DNA of 64,000 nucleotides. Origin: Enoplolaimus lenunculus. Taxonomy: Eukaryota; Nematoda; Enoplea; Enoplida; Thoracostomopsidae. The translations under genes and the position numbers were made by a program. The notes beneath the pieces are model-generated. The model was given only the letters and a program-made list of their open reading frames with translations, was not told the DNA's origin and did no database searches. Positions within the stretch are counted from its first letter, which is position 1. Every line of letters starts with the position of its first letter. The stretch is taken from positions 1 to 64,000 of the forward strand of contig JASANG010001385.1 of assembly GCA_030248215.1 (NCBI GenBank), written 5' to 3'. Below, piece by piece: positions 34,201 through 44,760 of the stretch.

Positions 34201-37200
34201 CCAGTCCTACAGAAAAACGTTCCGCCCCTGATCTTTACATGGGCCCCATTTTTTATAATTTTACCAAAAAACGGAAATATTTCAAACATATTTTTTCATT
34301 TTTCGACAAACAGTCTTATATGTTAATACTTTGCATTTCATGGACTTATTTACTGATATATCATTGCTAATAATCACAAATTGCACTGATGAAGCAAAAT
34401 TTACGTATCGTTTTTTGCGGCCGATGTAAAGATCAGGGGCAGAACGTTTTCCTGTGGGACTGCAAAAGAGTAAGTTTAAGCTTTAGACTAATTTTTTGGT
34501 GCGGCTTACGCTTAGGCCTAGGTTTAGGCTTAGTAATATGCTTACTATACTGTTCCGACGCCGTTGTTTACATTGGCCGTGTTTGCCGTGGGGGCCCAAC
34601 CACGTCCCCCAGAGTTTTCTAAAAAATAGGCAGGTGGATGGTAAAACCGCTGCACTAAAGCCTGGTCTCAACAGCCGTCGGCAACTAACCTGATCCGAAC
34701 AATACGCAACCAAACGTTGTGAGACTGCAGAACTCGTCATTGATTCAACCAGGGTATTCATTGACACTTTCAGTGATTTTATGGTTCGCCACGCCTTTGT
34801 CGTCATTGTCGACAGTAGCTTTGATACTTGGAACTAAAAAAAACCGAAAATACTAAAATTTATACCCTGTTACCTGGTACATCAACGAATACCGGCAGAT
34901 GGGCCAATGTTATTCTAAGGGGCGTAACAGTGGATGAAGCGTATTCCTAAGCCTAAGCGTTGCCAAAGTGTGTTGCTAAGCCTAAGCCTATGCCTAAGCC
35001 TAAGTTTAAGCCAAAAAATGTAATCTAGAATCTAATCCTACTCTTTTCTAGACGCACAAGAAACCTGGACACCCCTTAAAGTAACATGGGTCGGCGATGT
35101 ATATGGCTGATTTATGGGTGTTAGTCTTCAAGATTTGTAACTTGGTCCGGTAGCCAGAGGGAGTCGGAGGCCTCGAGATATCAAAGAGGTGGGAAAGCCT
35201 CGAGATGGCGGGAGTTCGAGAGGGCTACTGGCCTGCTGCCGTTACGATAAAAGGTATTTCTAGGTCGTGGAACGTTGTGGTAGCAAGGGGACGCTAACAA
35301 TAACCCCACCGATATCATAGTAACTGTACCATGCTCAGGACACATTCAAAAACATTTTGCCTCCAACTTCATCCCCAGCCCATTTGGCACTCCGATCCAG
35401 CAATAACTTCTCTCCACCCCCCACCAAACATTCGGTTTCCGCCTACATGTCACAGTCTTGCCCGGTGGAAAATCTGGGGTGAAAAGTGTAATACGAAAGT
35501 TGTGGGTGTCGACAGACTTTCTATATATCCCGTATAATGGTTGCGCCATACTTTTGGTTGACATCCGGTGGTGTCCGTTATCCGTTCGGCACCGTCCACC
35601 ACCCCTACGGCGTCGTCGGTCACCGCCCGTCACCCGTTCGGCGCCGTCCGTTATCGTCCGCCACTATACGGTATAATACGTGTGTAATTTGCGTACTATA
35701 ACGCACGGTAACGGCCGGTGACAGTCAGCGACGGACGTTGACGGACGGCACCGTACAGGTAATTGACGGCGCCGTACGGGTTATGGACGACGCCGGACAG
35801 TGATGGACGGCGCCGTACGGGTTATGGACGACGCCGGACAGTGATGCACAGCGCCACACGACGAGTATAGCGCTAACCTAACCATATCAACATCATCGAA
35901 CAGATAGTTTGGTTTAAATTTGAAAATTTACACTTTAAAATAAATAAATGTACCTGATCCGAAGTGGAATCGCCGGAAGATTCGGCATTTTCTTCCTGAT
36001 TGTTTAAGGTCCGTTCAGCGTCACAGGAACGTATTTTTTGAGATCGAGCAACTAACATTGCTACCAGGGTACTGTCACTTGCTGTACACTAAAATAAAAA
36101 AAATTGCGTTTGAATTAATGACCCACACCAAGAGTGGATGATGCATAACTTCAACAAGACTATGCAACTGGGTGTATTCTGTGTAGAAAAAAATGTGCCC
36201 AGCACTCGTTGCGCTTTTTAACCACCCCCCCATTATTTAGAGTGGGGTACAACCTGTGCCAACCATGACACTTAATTTATGCGGCATCAATCATGCTCCC
36301 TATATAGTTTAATTTAGTGAATTCATGTGATAGCGACCACTCTCTGAACAAGAGAAGTCGGTAAAAACGTAATGCCCGGCGGTACATTTTGTACCATGCG
36401 GAGCCCCAAGATTTGCACACTCTTGTATCATGCACTCTTGCCCATACTAATTATGAAGGACTGTTGTTCATTAATACGAAGCAGAGACAGGTTTTGTCGC
36501 TTCCTGAACAGATTAATAGTCGGTGGTCCCTTGGTGTTTGGGATTGGGATGCACAAATTTGAAAATTGCTCATGTCATTTGATACAAATTCGTCTGAGTA
36601 CTCGTTCGAATTCGTCTGAGTACTCGCTCGCTCAGCTCGAAACATTTCATTCAATATTCCACCTGCAGAGACGTCTTGGATCACAAAGCATACGGTGTAA
36701 AGGTATTCCCTCAACCAGACCCACTTCGAACTGAGGTTTTGGCCTGCAATTGAGACAGAAGTGCGTCAAAACAACTTTCATAGATTTTTTCTTTAAGCAT
36801 GCAGTTATCACATTCGCAGACGGCCCTACAGTTGTGCTGAATGCCGACCATTCTTAAGTTTAAGTGGAACCCTAAGCATAAGCCTAAAGCATAAGCTGAA
36901 ATATAAGCCTAATCTTAAGTCTAAGCGGAATCCTCCGAATGACGGATTCCACCGGATCCCAATGATTAACATGGACCCAAATAAGGCTCGATGTTTTACT
37001 TGTATCAGCAGTTGTCTAAATTGTGTGTAGCATCTGTCAACAGTTAGTAATAGGTTTTCAAACACGCGACCAGCTAAATGTTTTGTTCTGAACCTTGGCG
37101 CATAAAAGTTGGGTAAGCTTAAATAATGTAATATTGTTAATTTTGATGATTATCATTTCTTGGTTCAAAAATTACACAATTATATCCATAACTGGCGAGA

Positions 37201-40200
37201 GATGGAACACACGTTTAGAGTACGAAACGAGCATAGCCATATGCTGCTTAATCGGTTTTTGCGTGACTCAAAATGTACCAGCGCGCGTTGCGTTTTTGGC
37301 CAAACACCACCTCGTTTTTAAAAGTGTCTTGATTTGAGATTGAATACACGTTTGAATTTCGGTCAACAATTAATTTTGTTCAAAATATTTTATTTTTATT
37401 GCAATTACCTAAAAATCAAATACCGAATTTAAAAAAATTAATTACCTGAATAATTCCTCCACCAGGTCCTTCATGTGCGAATTGAAAATGTTCTGGCAGG
37501 CCAAGTGCTTGTGCAAACCAATCCATCATTACCATTTCGACTTCTGTACACGCCGGACTCGAAGCCTAAAATTAAAAAATGAACAAAATTCAGAAAACAA
37601 ACACAATTTATGAGTATAAACTTCTATTTCAGTATGAAACTTTGGTGTCAAAGATCGAACGAGAATCAGGGTTGTAAAATGTGCTAAGCCATACTTTGAA
37701 TCAATGTATGGCCGTGTTACATTCTGCCCAAAAATTTACCGTGGAATTTAAACAGAACATGGGAGTACGTGAACTCGTTCCTTAGTGGTTGATAATAAAC
37801 CCCGTAGCCAATATTTTAGTTTAGGGGGGTATAACTTTGTGTTAAAGGATTTTTCATCTCAGCGGTCTAAGACTTATTCTAAATCGTGATAGAAGTATTT
37901 TTTGTTGTTTCTTCATAACTTTTTAGGAATAAATATATTTTTTCTCGACGTTTCTCTTGTATTCGACCTGCGATCCACTGCGTTACGTAGTTGTCTAAAT
38001 ATTTTGGTGTTGCAATTTTTTACTGTCAAAATCGTGCTGGGAATACAAATGTATGTTATAATTGACTACGGTTACGAAACCAAATAAAACCCTACTGACA
38101 CGTGCAAGTTTTTGCTGCGAGAACTTGCAGCTGAATGAAACTTTATTCACACGTGCAAGTTTTTGCTGCGAGAACTTGCAGCTGAATGAAACTTTATTCA
38201 CACGTGCAAGTTTTTGCTGCGAGAACTTGCAGCTGAATGAAACTTTATTCACACGTGCAAGTTTTTGCTGCGAGAACTTGCAGCTGAATGAAACTTTATT
38301 CACACGTGCAAGTTTTTGCTGCGAGCTGCGAGAACTTTCCCTGCAGCTTGCGAATGAAACTTTATTCACACGTGCAAGTTTTTGCTGCGAGAAATTTCAG
38401 CTGGATGAAACTTTATTCACACGTGCAAGTTTTTGCTGCGAGAACTTGCAGCTGGATGAAACTTTATTCACACATGCAAGTTTTTGTCACGAGAACTTGC
38501 AACTGCAACTTGCACTTGCAGGTTTTGGCCAAAATCCCGTTTGTTAAACTTTACAGCTGCAAATAATTCATTAAATATCATAAGAATTTAGTTCACATAT
38601 GTAAATAACCATGCAAGTTCACTGAATTTTTTGCAACCGCTTTCCCATTGGCTGTGAAAAAATACTAGTTCTGCGTGCAATTTGCAGCTGCGAATTCTCG
38701 CAGCATCAACTTGCACGTCAGAATAGGGCTTAACTCTACTAAAACGTTATTACAAATTTATTAGAGATCATGGCCAATTTATAGAACAGGGTCATAACAG
38801 CAGTATAAGCATATTTCTTTATATGCACGTAATCCTGAGCCTAAAGAGTAATAATGAGCGCTTGCATCTAAGCCTACGCCTAAGATTTAGTAAAACAAAC
38901 AGTTTAAAGCTTGTTACTCCATTGTAAACCGCAGATAAAAAACGTTCCGCTCCTGATCTTTGCACAGCTGAGACTCCGAATGTTCTATGCTCTGCCATGA
39001 CGGATGTTAGTAGCAAGGACCTAAAGCAGATTCGGCTTACCCACGTAAATCCAATAGCAGCAAGTCCTCCAGATAGGATATCGGCCATAATTGCAGGATA
39101 TGAACATGCAGTTGGATAATAAGCATAAAATTGTGGATGTATCCAGTTGGTTGTCTAAAAACAACTTATAATCTTTATTAAAAATGTTCCACAGTCCATG
39201 CATATTAAAATGGAAAAATCTTCAGTTAGTCTTAAAATTTCAAGTCGTCTAAGCGTACAAGACAAGACGACCATGCTATAATTAACCCTTTCTCACATGA
39301 ATATTTTCTGTTTCCCCTGAGACCTACTTTTATGCTAGGATTCGAACTCCAGTGACTGGAGTGGGAGGCGTATACCATCACCACTGAGCTATAGGAGCTT
39401 GACGCTCGAGCCCGAGGGGATTCTCACGTCTTGTGGTGATTTAGTACTATGTATACGTGTTGCAATTGACAAACACTGTGCGATATAGATTATTTAACGT
39501 ATATACACAGCGCTGAGTTGCCTATGGGCAACTCAAGGTGAGAAGGGGTTAATCATATCTGCTGACCTGTTGCGTTGACTTTTTATCATAATACATGAAA
39601 TCAAATATAAATTAGGCTGGAACGCCTACGATACGTGTAATTTGTTGCGTGCAACCAGATGTCTGTCTTTGGCTCAGGCAGAATTTTGCCAGAGGTTCCA
39701 GGAATTTTGCTTAACCTCTTGTTTTGGCAAAATTGGTTCACCTCCGGCTCTGGTTATGGTTCTTTTTTCACCTCCGGTTGCACTCTGATTATTTGTTCAA
39801 AATATTTATTTGAAGCAAACAATTCATGCTATCAATGGATTGACTTTACGATTACTTGTTTTGACGAGCTGAATAGTAAAAACTTTAAAGTGTTTCAATT
39901 GTCAAGTATGTCTAAGAATTGTTAAAAATTGCGGCCTGTGTAAAGATCAGGGGCGAAACGTTTTTCTGTGGCTGTCCAACAGAGTAAAAGTTTAAGCTTA
40001 GACTATTTGTTTGCATAGGCTAAACTTAAGGCTTAGGTATAAGCTCATTCTTACGCTTAAACTTAGACTTAGGCTTAGAAATATGCTTATATTACTATTC
40101 CGCCCATGTTCCATACATTGGCCAAAGTCGCTAAAAATTTGAATGGTTACGGGGGTTGGAGCGCGTACCCCCTGAAATACGACATCTTCCACGTCGCCTA

Positions 40201-41300
40201 AAATACGGTCCCATGATTCAGGATCACGAGGTGGTTCACGAGGCAGTTTGGACTTAGTCGAACCTGGTTCAATACTTGGCATCGGTTGGCGATTACGAAT
40301 TGTGGACCAGTAGTTTGCCACCTGAAACAATAAACAGCAGCTGTTGTGTTCAGATGCGTAAACAAGAATTTTGGTTTGACAGCGATTATTCGATTTCTAA
40401 TTAACTGGTGTACATCATGTAGCAATTTCCATGTGTTTCAGCGATTTATGCATCGTTCACAACCAGGGTGCAATCAGAATTATAAATTACCGGAACCGGG
40501 ACCGGAAAGTTAAAAAATACCGCAACCGGAATTCCGGTTGCACCCTGTTCACAACAAAAAATGTTCATTTAGCCACCAATATCATATACAGTTAACAGGT
40601 GTCAATTTTCAAAATTGTCATGAGTTAAACTCAACCTTACACAGTGTTTTCGATGTTTTATTGTGAACGATGCATTGCTGGTTGAAAAATGTTTCCAAAA
40701 TGCCGAAACACACATCAGGTGAATATTTCGTGTGTTTCTGCTTAGTTGTAGAAGCTGTATGAACGAGCGTAGCTAGTGAAAATTATTTTTTAATACCTAA
40801 ACCTGATGCTTGGTTAAAAATACGTTGCTACAACAGCGGGGCCCATGTGTAGAATAGGGCCAGAACAGTACTGTAAGCATATTGTTAAGCCTAAGCCTGA
40901 GCCTATGTCTAAGCGTTAGAATGAGCCTATTCTTAAGCCTAAGCCTAAGCCTATGCTTAAGCGTTAGGATGAGCCTATTCCTACGCCTAAGCCTAAGCCT
41001 AAGCAAAAAGTTAATCTAAAGCTTAAACTGACAGTATTACAGCCCCACCGTAAACCGATCCGGCCTTGTTCTGTACATGGGCCCAAAAGCGAAAGATTAG
41101 AAGGCAAAGTTTAGGCAAAAATTGTGAAATTTGATTTGAACTGGTCAAAAGTCCAAAAATTACCATTCTGAAATTACACAAAATTGAAATAAATGTACCA
41201 TGTCAATAACTTCAGTGCCATGTGTTTTGAACGCATCCCCGTTCAATGGTGACGGCCTTTTTGGATCATTCAGATACTGGTGTATCGATGAATTGTCCAT
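28296..41300 (-). CDS. DDC: Aromatic L-amino-acid decarboxylase (group II PLP decarboxylase), complete, 13 exons, 546 aa
   Basis: Exons in order: 41300-41199, 40321-40169, 39154-39041, 37565-37446, 36088-35954, 34833-34690, 33496-33353, 32789-32628, 31638-31571, 31202-31112, 29622-29524, 29033-28932, 28502-28296. All introns are GT-AG; all are phase 0 except intron 9 (phase 2, splitting Trp381). The cytosolic enzyme decarboxylates DOPA, 5-HTP or tyrosine to monoamines using pyridoxal phosphate. Visible motifs are ASSPACTE (124-131), GPGGGIIQ (156-163), AHSSVERAG (257-265; His stacks on PLP), TLGTT (308-312), HVDAAYAG (335-342; Asp337 binds the pyridine N) and NFNPHKW (364-370; Lys369 forms the Schiff base). 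Tyr398 matches human DDC Tyr332, which marks decarboxylases rather than aldehyde synthases. Gly418 matches human Gly354 (Ser in histidine decarboxylase), favouring aromatic substrates. Compared with human DDC there are about 46 extra residues before LVAYCSDQ (exons 5-6). DOPA/5-HTP versus tyrosine preference is not resolved. Confidence 0.95.
28625..28706 (+). mobile_element. Family A fragment, left half
   Basis: GGACCATGTAAAGATCAAGG and the AGCTTAAGCTTTAGACTAA segment are present; the core is lost. It lies in intron 12 of the decarboxylase gene. Confidence 0.55.
28769..28855 (-). mobile_element. Family A fragment, inverted right half
   Basis: GGACCAATGTAAAGAACAGG followed by GCCTAA units, in the decarboxylase intron 12. 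Confidence 0.55.
29090..29161. mobile_element. Family C fragment, right arm
   Basis: TTTGTGTAGTCCGGAAAAGC to CTCACCATTTTTTGCAGT in decarboxylase intron 11, joined to a family I copy. Confidence 0.55.
29164..29348. mobile_element. Family I element
   Basis: Interior CTCAAAATTGGCATAGAAG and right end GCTACACACATCTGA, in decarboxylase intron 11. Confidence 0.55.
29634..29881 (-). mobile_element. Family A element beside a splice acceptor
   Basis: Ends GGCCAATGTAAAGAACAGG and CTGATCTTTACATGAGCC, with three GCCTAA blocks. On the gene strand its terminal GGCC stands about 11 bases before decarboxylase exon 11. Confidence 0.75.
30669..31108. mobile_element. Family E element touching a splice donor
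   Basis: CGGTAGTGACCCGAATAAG to CTTATTCGGGTCACTACAG with TA on each side. On the gene strand it begins three bases into decarboxylase intron 10, so the T of the donor GT belongs to the target TA. Confidence 0.85.
31706..31850. mobile_element. Family I element, internally deleted
   Basis: CTGTGTAGCATCTATCACC to TTACACACATTTGAAAATA, in decarboxylase intron 8. Confidence 0.6.
31938..32606. repeat. 135-bp tandem array, about five units
   Basis: The motif ATCCACTSGTGACATT recurs at 31941, 32076, 32211, 32346 and 32481, exactly 135 bases apart, and the units are nearly identical. The array fills most of decarboxylase intron 8 and stops about 20 bases from the exon 8 donor. Its uniformity points to recent expansion. 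Confidence 0.9.
32850..33165. mobile_element. Family L foldback element
   Basis: ATGTCGTAGACCAATTTGCT and TTGGCCTACGACATATATGT face each other. The interior repeats GGCCAATTTGCTATT-like units. It lies in decarboxylase intron 7; one copy only. Confidence 0.65.
33578..33606. repeat. (AAAT)n microsatellite
   Basis: About six AAAT units in decarboxylase intron 6. Confidence 0.85.
33655..33829 (+). mobile_element. Family M element
   Basis: CAATTCGTCGCCCAACAACT to TTGTCGGGTTCAAATTGTTG, in decarboxylase intron 6. Confidence 0.6.
33851..33919. mobile_element. Family C fragment, right arm
   Basis: TTTGTGTAATCCCGTAGAGC to ACTCACCATTTTTTCTAG in decarboxylase intron 6. Confidence 0.5.
34125..34246 (-). 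mobile_element. Family A element, partial
   Basis: The right part (AAAACGTTCCGCCCCTGATC..ACATGGGCC) and one hexamer block are present, in decarboxylase intron 6. Confidence 0.55.
34420..34580 (+). mobile_element. Family A element
   Basis: GGCCGATGTAAAGATCAGGG to GTTGTTTACATTGGCC with a short TTAGGC tract, in decarboxylase intron 6. Confidence 0.65.
34901..35090 (-). mobile_element. Family B element
   Basis: GGCCAATGTTATTCTAAGGG to CCCCTTAAAGTAACATGGGT, in decarboxylase intron 5. Confidence 0.65.
35539..35878. mobile_element. Family J element with inner duplication
   Basis: GGTTGCGCCATAC to GTATAGCGCTAACC; a roughly 50-bp unit (GGCGCCGTACGGGTTATGG..) is doubled at about 35764-35846. It lies in decarboxylase intron 5. 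Confidence 0.65.
38088..38730. mobile_element. Family K foldback element with expanded minisatellite
   Basis: ACCCTACTGACACGTGCAAG on the left mirrors TTGCACGTCAGAATAGGGCT on the right. The left arm has expanded into the 51-bp array at 38100-38500. It lies in intron 3 of the decarboxylase gene. Confidence 0.6.
38100..38500. repeat. 51-bp minisatellite, about eight units
   Basis: The unit contains ACGTGCAAGTTTTTGCTGCG and AGAACTTGCAGCTGAATG; unit starts are 51 bases apart (38101, 38152 and so on). 51 is divisible by three, so the array stays open in several frames on both strands. The reading frames there are repeat artefacts. Confidence 0.85.
38772..38968 (-). mobile_element. Family A element, diverged
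   Basis: GGCCAATTTATAGAACAGGG on the left; the right end CTCCTGATCTTTGCACAG is decayed. It lies in intron 3 of the decarboxylase gene. Confidence 0.55.
39284..39553 (-). mobile_element. Family F element, best preserved
   Basis: TTAACCCTTTCTCACATGAA to GGTGAGAAGGGGTTAA, a perfect TTAA on both sides. The core reads CTATAGCTCAGTGGTGATGG on the minus strand. It lies in decarboxylase intron 2. Confidence 0.8.
39650..39788. mobile_element. Family H element, left end decayed
   Basis: CAACCAGATGTCTGTCTTTG to CACCTCCGGTTGCACTCTG in decarboxylase intron 2. Confidence 0.5.
39931..40123 (+). mobile_element. Family A element
   Basis: GGCCTGTGTAAAGATCAGGG to TGTTCCATACATTGGCC in decarboxylase intron 2. 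Confidence 0.65.
40464..40547. mobile_element. Family H-like minimal element
   Basis: CAGGGTGCAATCAGAATT to AATTCCGGTTGCACCCTG with CCGGAACCGG units, in decarboxylase intron 1. Confidence 0.55.
40840..41083 (-). mobile_element. Family A2 element
   Basis: GGCCCATGTGTAGAATAGGG to TTGTTCTGTACATGGGCC with three GCCTAA blocks, in decarboxylase intron 1. Confidence 0.7.
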
Positions 41301-41362
41301 GTTATTAAATATTTAACCAAAATATTAGTACTAAATTTAGGTGACGCTGAAAACTAATTATT

Positions 41363-41674
41363 AGGGTTGAGCTATACTTTTTTTGACGTGCGGCGCCGTC
41401 CGGCGAAGTCCGTCACCCTGTACGGCGCCGTCTGTCAATCGTACGACGCTGGACGTCACCGTGCGGTATCGTACGCAAATAACTCACGAACGATAACATA
41501 TGGTGACGGACGGTAATGGATGGCGTCCTACGGGAGACGCACGGTGACGGACGGCGCCGTACGGGAGACGCACGGTGACGGACGGTGCCGTACGGGAGAC
41601 GCACGGTGACGGATGGTGCCGTACGGGAGACGCATAGTGACGGACGGCGCCGGACGACAAACATAGCGCCACCC
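41363..41674. mobile_element. Family J element with 30-bp tandem units
   Basis: GGGTTGAGCTATAC to ACATAGCGCCACCC. ACGGGAGACGCACGGTGACG recurs about four times at 41530-41640. It stands about 60 bases upstream of the decarboxylase start codon. Confidence 0.7.
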
Positions 41675-41709
41675 TAATTGGCCACAATTCCAAGGCTGCA
41701 GAGGTTCAG

Positions 41710-41853
41710 GAGGGGAGGCTATCAGCCCCGTTGGAAAAATTTTGGAGTGCCAAAAACTTTCAACGTTGCTTGTAAGTCAACAAAAACCCTTGTACGCCCC
41801 TCCTGAAAATTTTTTACCCCCCTCGGTAAACTAGGTAATCTGGCTGCGGGCCT
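41710..41853 (-). mobile_element. Family G element upstream of the decarboxylase gene
   Basis: GGTAATCTGGCTGCGGGCC at the end; CAACGTTGCTTGTAAGTCAAC inside (one base shortened here: AACGTTGCTTGTAAGTC). Confidence 0.6.
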
Positions 41854-42028
41854 GATTATATAGAGTAGGTTCAAAATGATGACACCTCCCACCGGTCTTG
41901 CAGTGCTGTAAAATGGCATTTGAGAAGCTTACAATGAGCTTTCTTTGATTCGAAGAGTCATACACAGGGGTTACCACAGTCACTCGTCAGATAAAATCAA
42001 ATTTGGTATAGTCTCAGTCGTCGGCGTG

Positions 42029-42452
42029 CATTCTCAAATGTACGTAGAACCTATTAACAGTCAGTGATAGGTCTTGTACACTGCAAAAAAATGGTGAGTC
42101 AAATTGACTCTCTGCGAAATCGGCTTTTTCTGACTACACAAACTGAGTCAAATTTGACTCCGCCAGACTCAAATTCGACACACTGAGCGATTCAGTGAAT
42201 CGAATTTGAGTCTGGCGGAGTCGAATTTTGACTCAGTTTGTGTAGTCAGAAAAAGCCGATTTCTGAGACAGTCAATTTGACTCAACATTTTTTGCACTGT
42301 AGTTTTCAACCCGGATTGGATCGCAACTAAGCCCTGTTTCCGGTTCCGTTTTCTACGACGACTGCGCCAATTTTGAAATCCATGCTTACAGCCGTTTCTC
42401 AGCATCACAACCTATCGTTGACTGGTGATTGGTGCTTTACGCATTTGAGTAT
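42029..42452. mobile_element. Family I element split by a family C element
   Basis: CATTCTCAAATGTACGTAG on the left, GTGCTTTACGCATTTGAG on the right, C element between. Confidence 0.65.
42079..42299. mobile_element. Family C element inserted in a family I element
   Basis: CACTGCAAAAAAATGGTGAG to TCAACATTTTTTGCACTG with TA duplicated. Family I sequence resumes on the far side. Confidence 0.75.
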
Positions 42453-42752
42453 ATGTACCCTTACCCTGTTTACAGTGTAAATATAACGTGTCAAATAATC
42501 ATTGTTAATTATCTTAACAAGATAACGTAGCTAACCTCATTGGTTCAGCAAACAATCTTCCAAGCTGACAACAAATTTACACCGCAAAAGCGACATTTTA
42601 TCAACTGCAGACAGCAATTTTTTTGCAGTAAACAGTGCAATTTGTGCGACAAAAACATATATAAAAACGCAAGAAACAATATGTCAAATGTGTTCACTTT
42701 TGTTATCAACTATATCTTAGAAGGTAACACGAAATTTACAGACGTTAAAAAT

Positions 42753-43495
42753 TAAAGCCCTTTTCTCACGAGCAAGATTTTGCAGCAAAAACTTGCTGAT
42801 GAAACTTGCGTGCGAAAGTTGTGTTACCAAACAGCATTGAAGTTCTTGCAGCTGCAAATTATTCACTGGGGTTTATGCAATTAAATTTAATTCGCACGTG
42901 TGAATGCAGCCGCAAGGCGATTGAATTTTTTGCACCTGCATTTGATTGAGCAATCGTAAACTGCTTTGATGAACGCTTGTTGAATTAATTGAAACTTTTT
43001 GAATTTATTCAAGATGTTTGAGTTAATTTAAATATAAAACTTGTCTCATATTTCGCAATCTACGGAAATGATGACGGGACTAGTTTTACACTTTAAGCTC
43101 TAAATAGAAATTGTATCGTATAAAAGCGTTTTCAAGTCAACAATTTTGAGTAAAACCTTCTTTACGTGTAAATGTTTCTTGCATTTGAGCTAGCAGCTGC
43201 AAGTCATTTTCGAAAATTCATTCGATTAACTTGCAGCTGCAATTTATTCATGATAAATATACACCAAAAACTAATTCGGAAATAAAAATATTCCTGCAAG
43301 TCGAATAATTTCATCATCATTGGCTGAACTGATAATTTATAGCTTATACTTGATATTTATTGCAGTCGTCTACAAATATTCATATAAATTCGTGCCAATA
43401 TTCAGAATGAAAATGATGTTTCCTTACACATACGTGCAGATGCAATTATTTCGTGGGGGTTCACGCTGCAAAACTTGTGCTTGTGGATAGGGTTT
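42753..43495. mobile_element. Family K element, long diverged copy
   Basis: CTTTTCTCACGAGCAAGATTTT at one end (core GAGCAAGATTTTGCAGC) and GCTGCAAAACTTGTGCTTG at the other; the interior has several GCAGCTGCAA motifs. Confidence 0.5.
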
Positions 43496-43868
43496 AAGGC
43501 TTTCCCGTATAGCAAGTACAATTAGCAATTCCGTGCAAACTGCAAGCACGATCATATTTAATGTGCAGTGCTTAACATGTAGTACGCGGATGTACAATGC
43601 AAAATCTACAAACATAACCCTCAAGCCGTTGTGCAAGGCTTATGAAGACCAGAGATGAAATTTTAGCTTGGAATTCGACTTTCATATCAAATATAAAATA
43701 TTCAAGCAGGAAAACAGCGATAATTTACAATAACACAGGATCAATATTCTAGAAATTACATTGACCTCAAAAATATGTAACTTTTGTTCTTGCGTTTTGA
43801 CCTTAAGTTTTATGCTTTTTGAAATTTAAAATGTTCAAAACATCTAAGACCATATTTTCAAATGCATA

Positions 43869-44081
43869 CACTGCAAAAAGTGGTGAGTCAAATTGATTGT
43901 TTCCGAAATAGGTTCTACAGGACTACAACAGTTGCGTCAAATTCGACTCTGCCAGAGATAAATTGCAACTCATTGCGTCGCATGTTTGACTCTGGTGGAG
44001 TCGAATTTGACTCGTTTTGTGTAGGCGGCCCGTACAGCCTATTTCGGGTAGAGTCAATTTGGCTCACAATTTACTGCAACG
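43869..44081. mobile_element. Family C foldback element
   Basis: CACTGCAAAAAGTGGTGAG to GCTCACAATTTACTGCAACG flanked by TA; a family I copy starts directly after it. Confidence 0.7.
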
Positions 44082-44083
44082 TA

Positions 44084-44270
44084 TAGCATCTATCACCAGC
44101 TAGTAATAGGTTTTCAGACTAACGAACCGCTCCAATTATAGATTTTAAAATTTTCACAGAAGTAGAATAAATCGAATGCGATAAATGGTCTGAATTTCAA
44201 ACCTCATCATTCTCTGGTTCAAATGTTACAAAACCTATCACTAACTGGTAATCATTTACAGTTATTTATT
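44084..44270. mobile_element. Family I element, right end decayed
   Basis: TAGCATCTATCACCAGCTAG followed by the usual interior; directly after a family C copy. Confidence 0.55.
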
Positions 44271-44327
44271 CAATGATAGAACAGAAGATCTTTACAAGGT
44301 TCTAAATTTAAACACAATCTCCTATCG

Positions 44328-44503
44328 GCCCATGTAAAGATCAGGAGCGGAACGTTATTCCATACGGCTGGAATACAGACGCTTAGAGCAAATTTTCCTT
44401 GGCTTAGGCTAAGGCTAAGGTATAAGCTCATTCTTATGCTTAGGCTTACGTTTACACTTATGAATATGCGTATACTACTGTTCCGCCCTTGTTCTACACA
44501 TTA
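44328..44503 (+). mobile_element. Family A element
   Basis: GGCCCATGTAAAGATCAGG on the left; right TIR TTGTTCTACACATT is incomplete. Confidence 0.6.
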
Positions 44504-44609
44504 ACTCACCAGTCTAACTAAACATACGATATATATATTTCAAACATATATTAATCATTAAGATTCAAAATCATATTTCAATAAATATATTTCAGCTTAG
44601 AAATAACGC

Positions 44610-44760
44610 AGCCAATGTTACTTTAAGGGGCGTAACAGTAGATTAAGCGTATTGCTAAGCTTAAGCCTAATCCTAAGCGTTGCAAAAATGTATTGCTAAG
44701 CCTAAGCCTAAGCAAAAAATCTAATCTAGAATCGAAACGCTAAACTCCGCCCTTTCAGGA
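44610..44760 (-). mobile_element. Family B element, right end lost
   Basis: GCCAATGTTACTTTAAGGGG and two GCCTAA blocks; the right TIR is not found. Confidence 0.55.

Noticed and set aside
38062-38547. 161-codon plus-strand frame with 17-residue repeats, and the opposite-strand frame at 37995-38369
   Set aside because: Both arise from the 51-bp minisatellite inside a decarboxylase intron; no start context, splice link or conserved domain.
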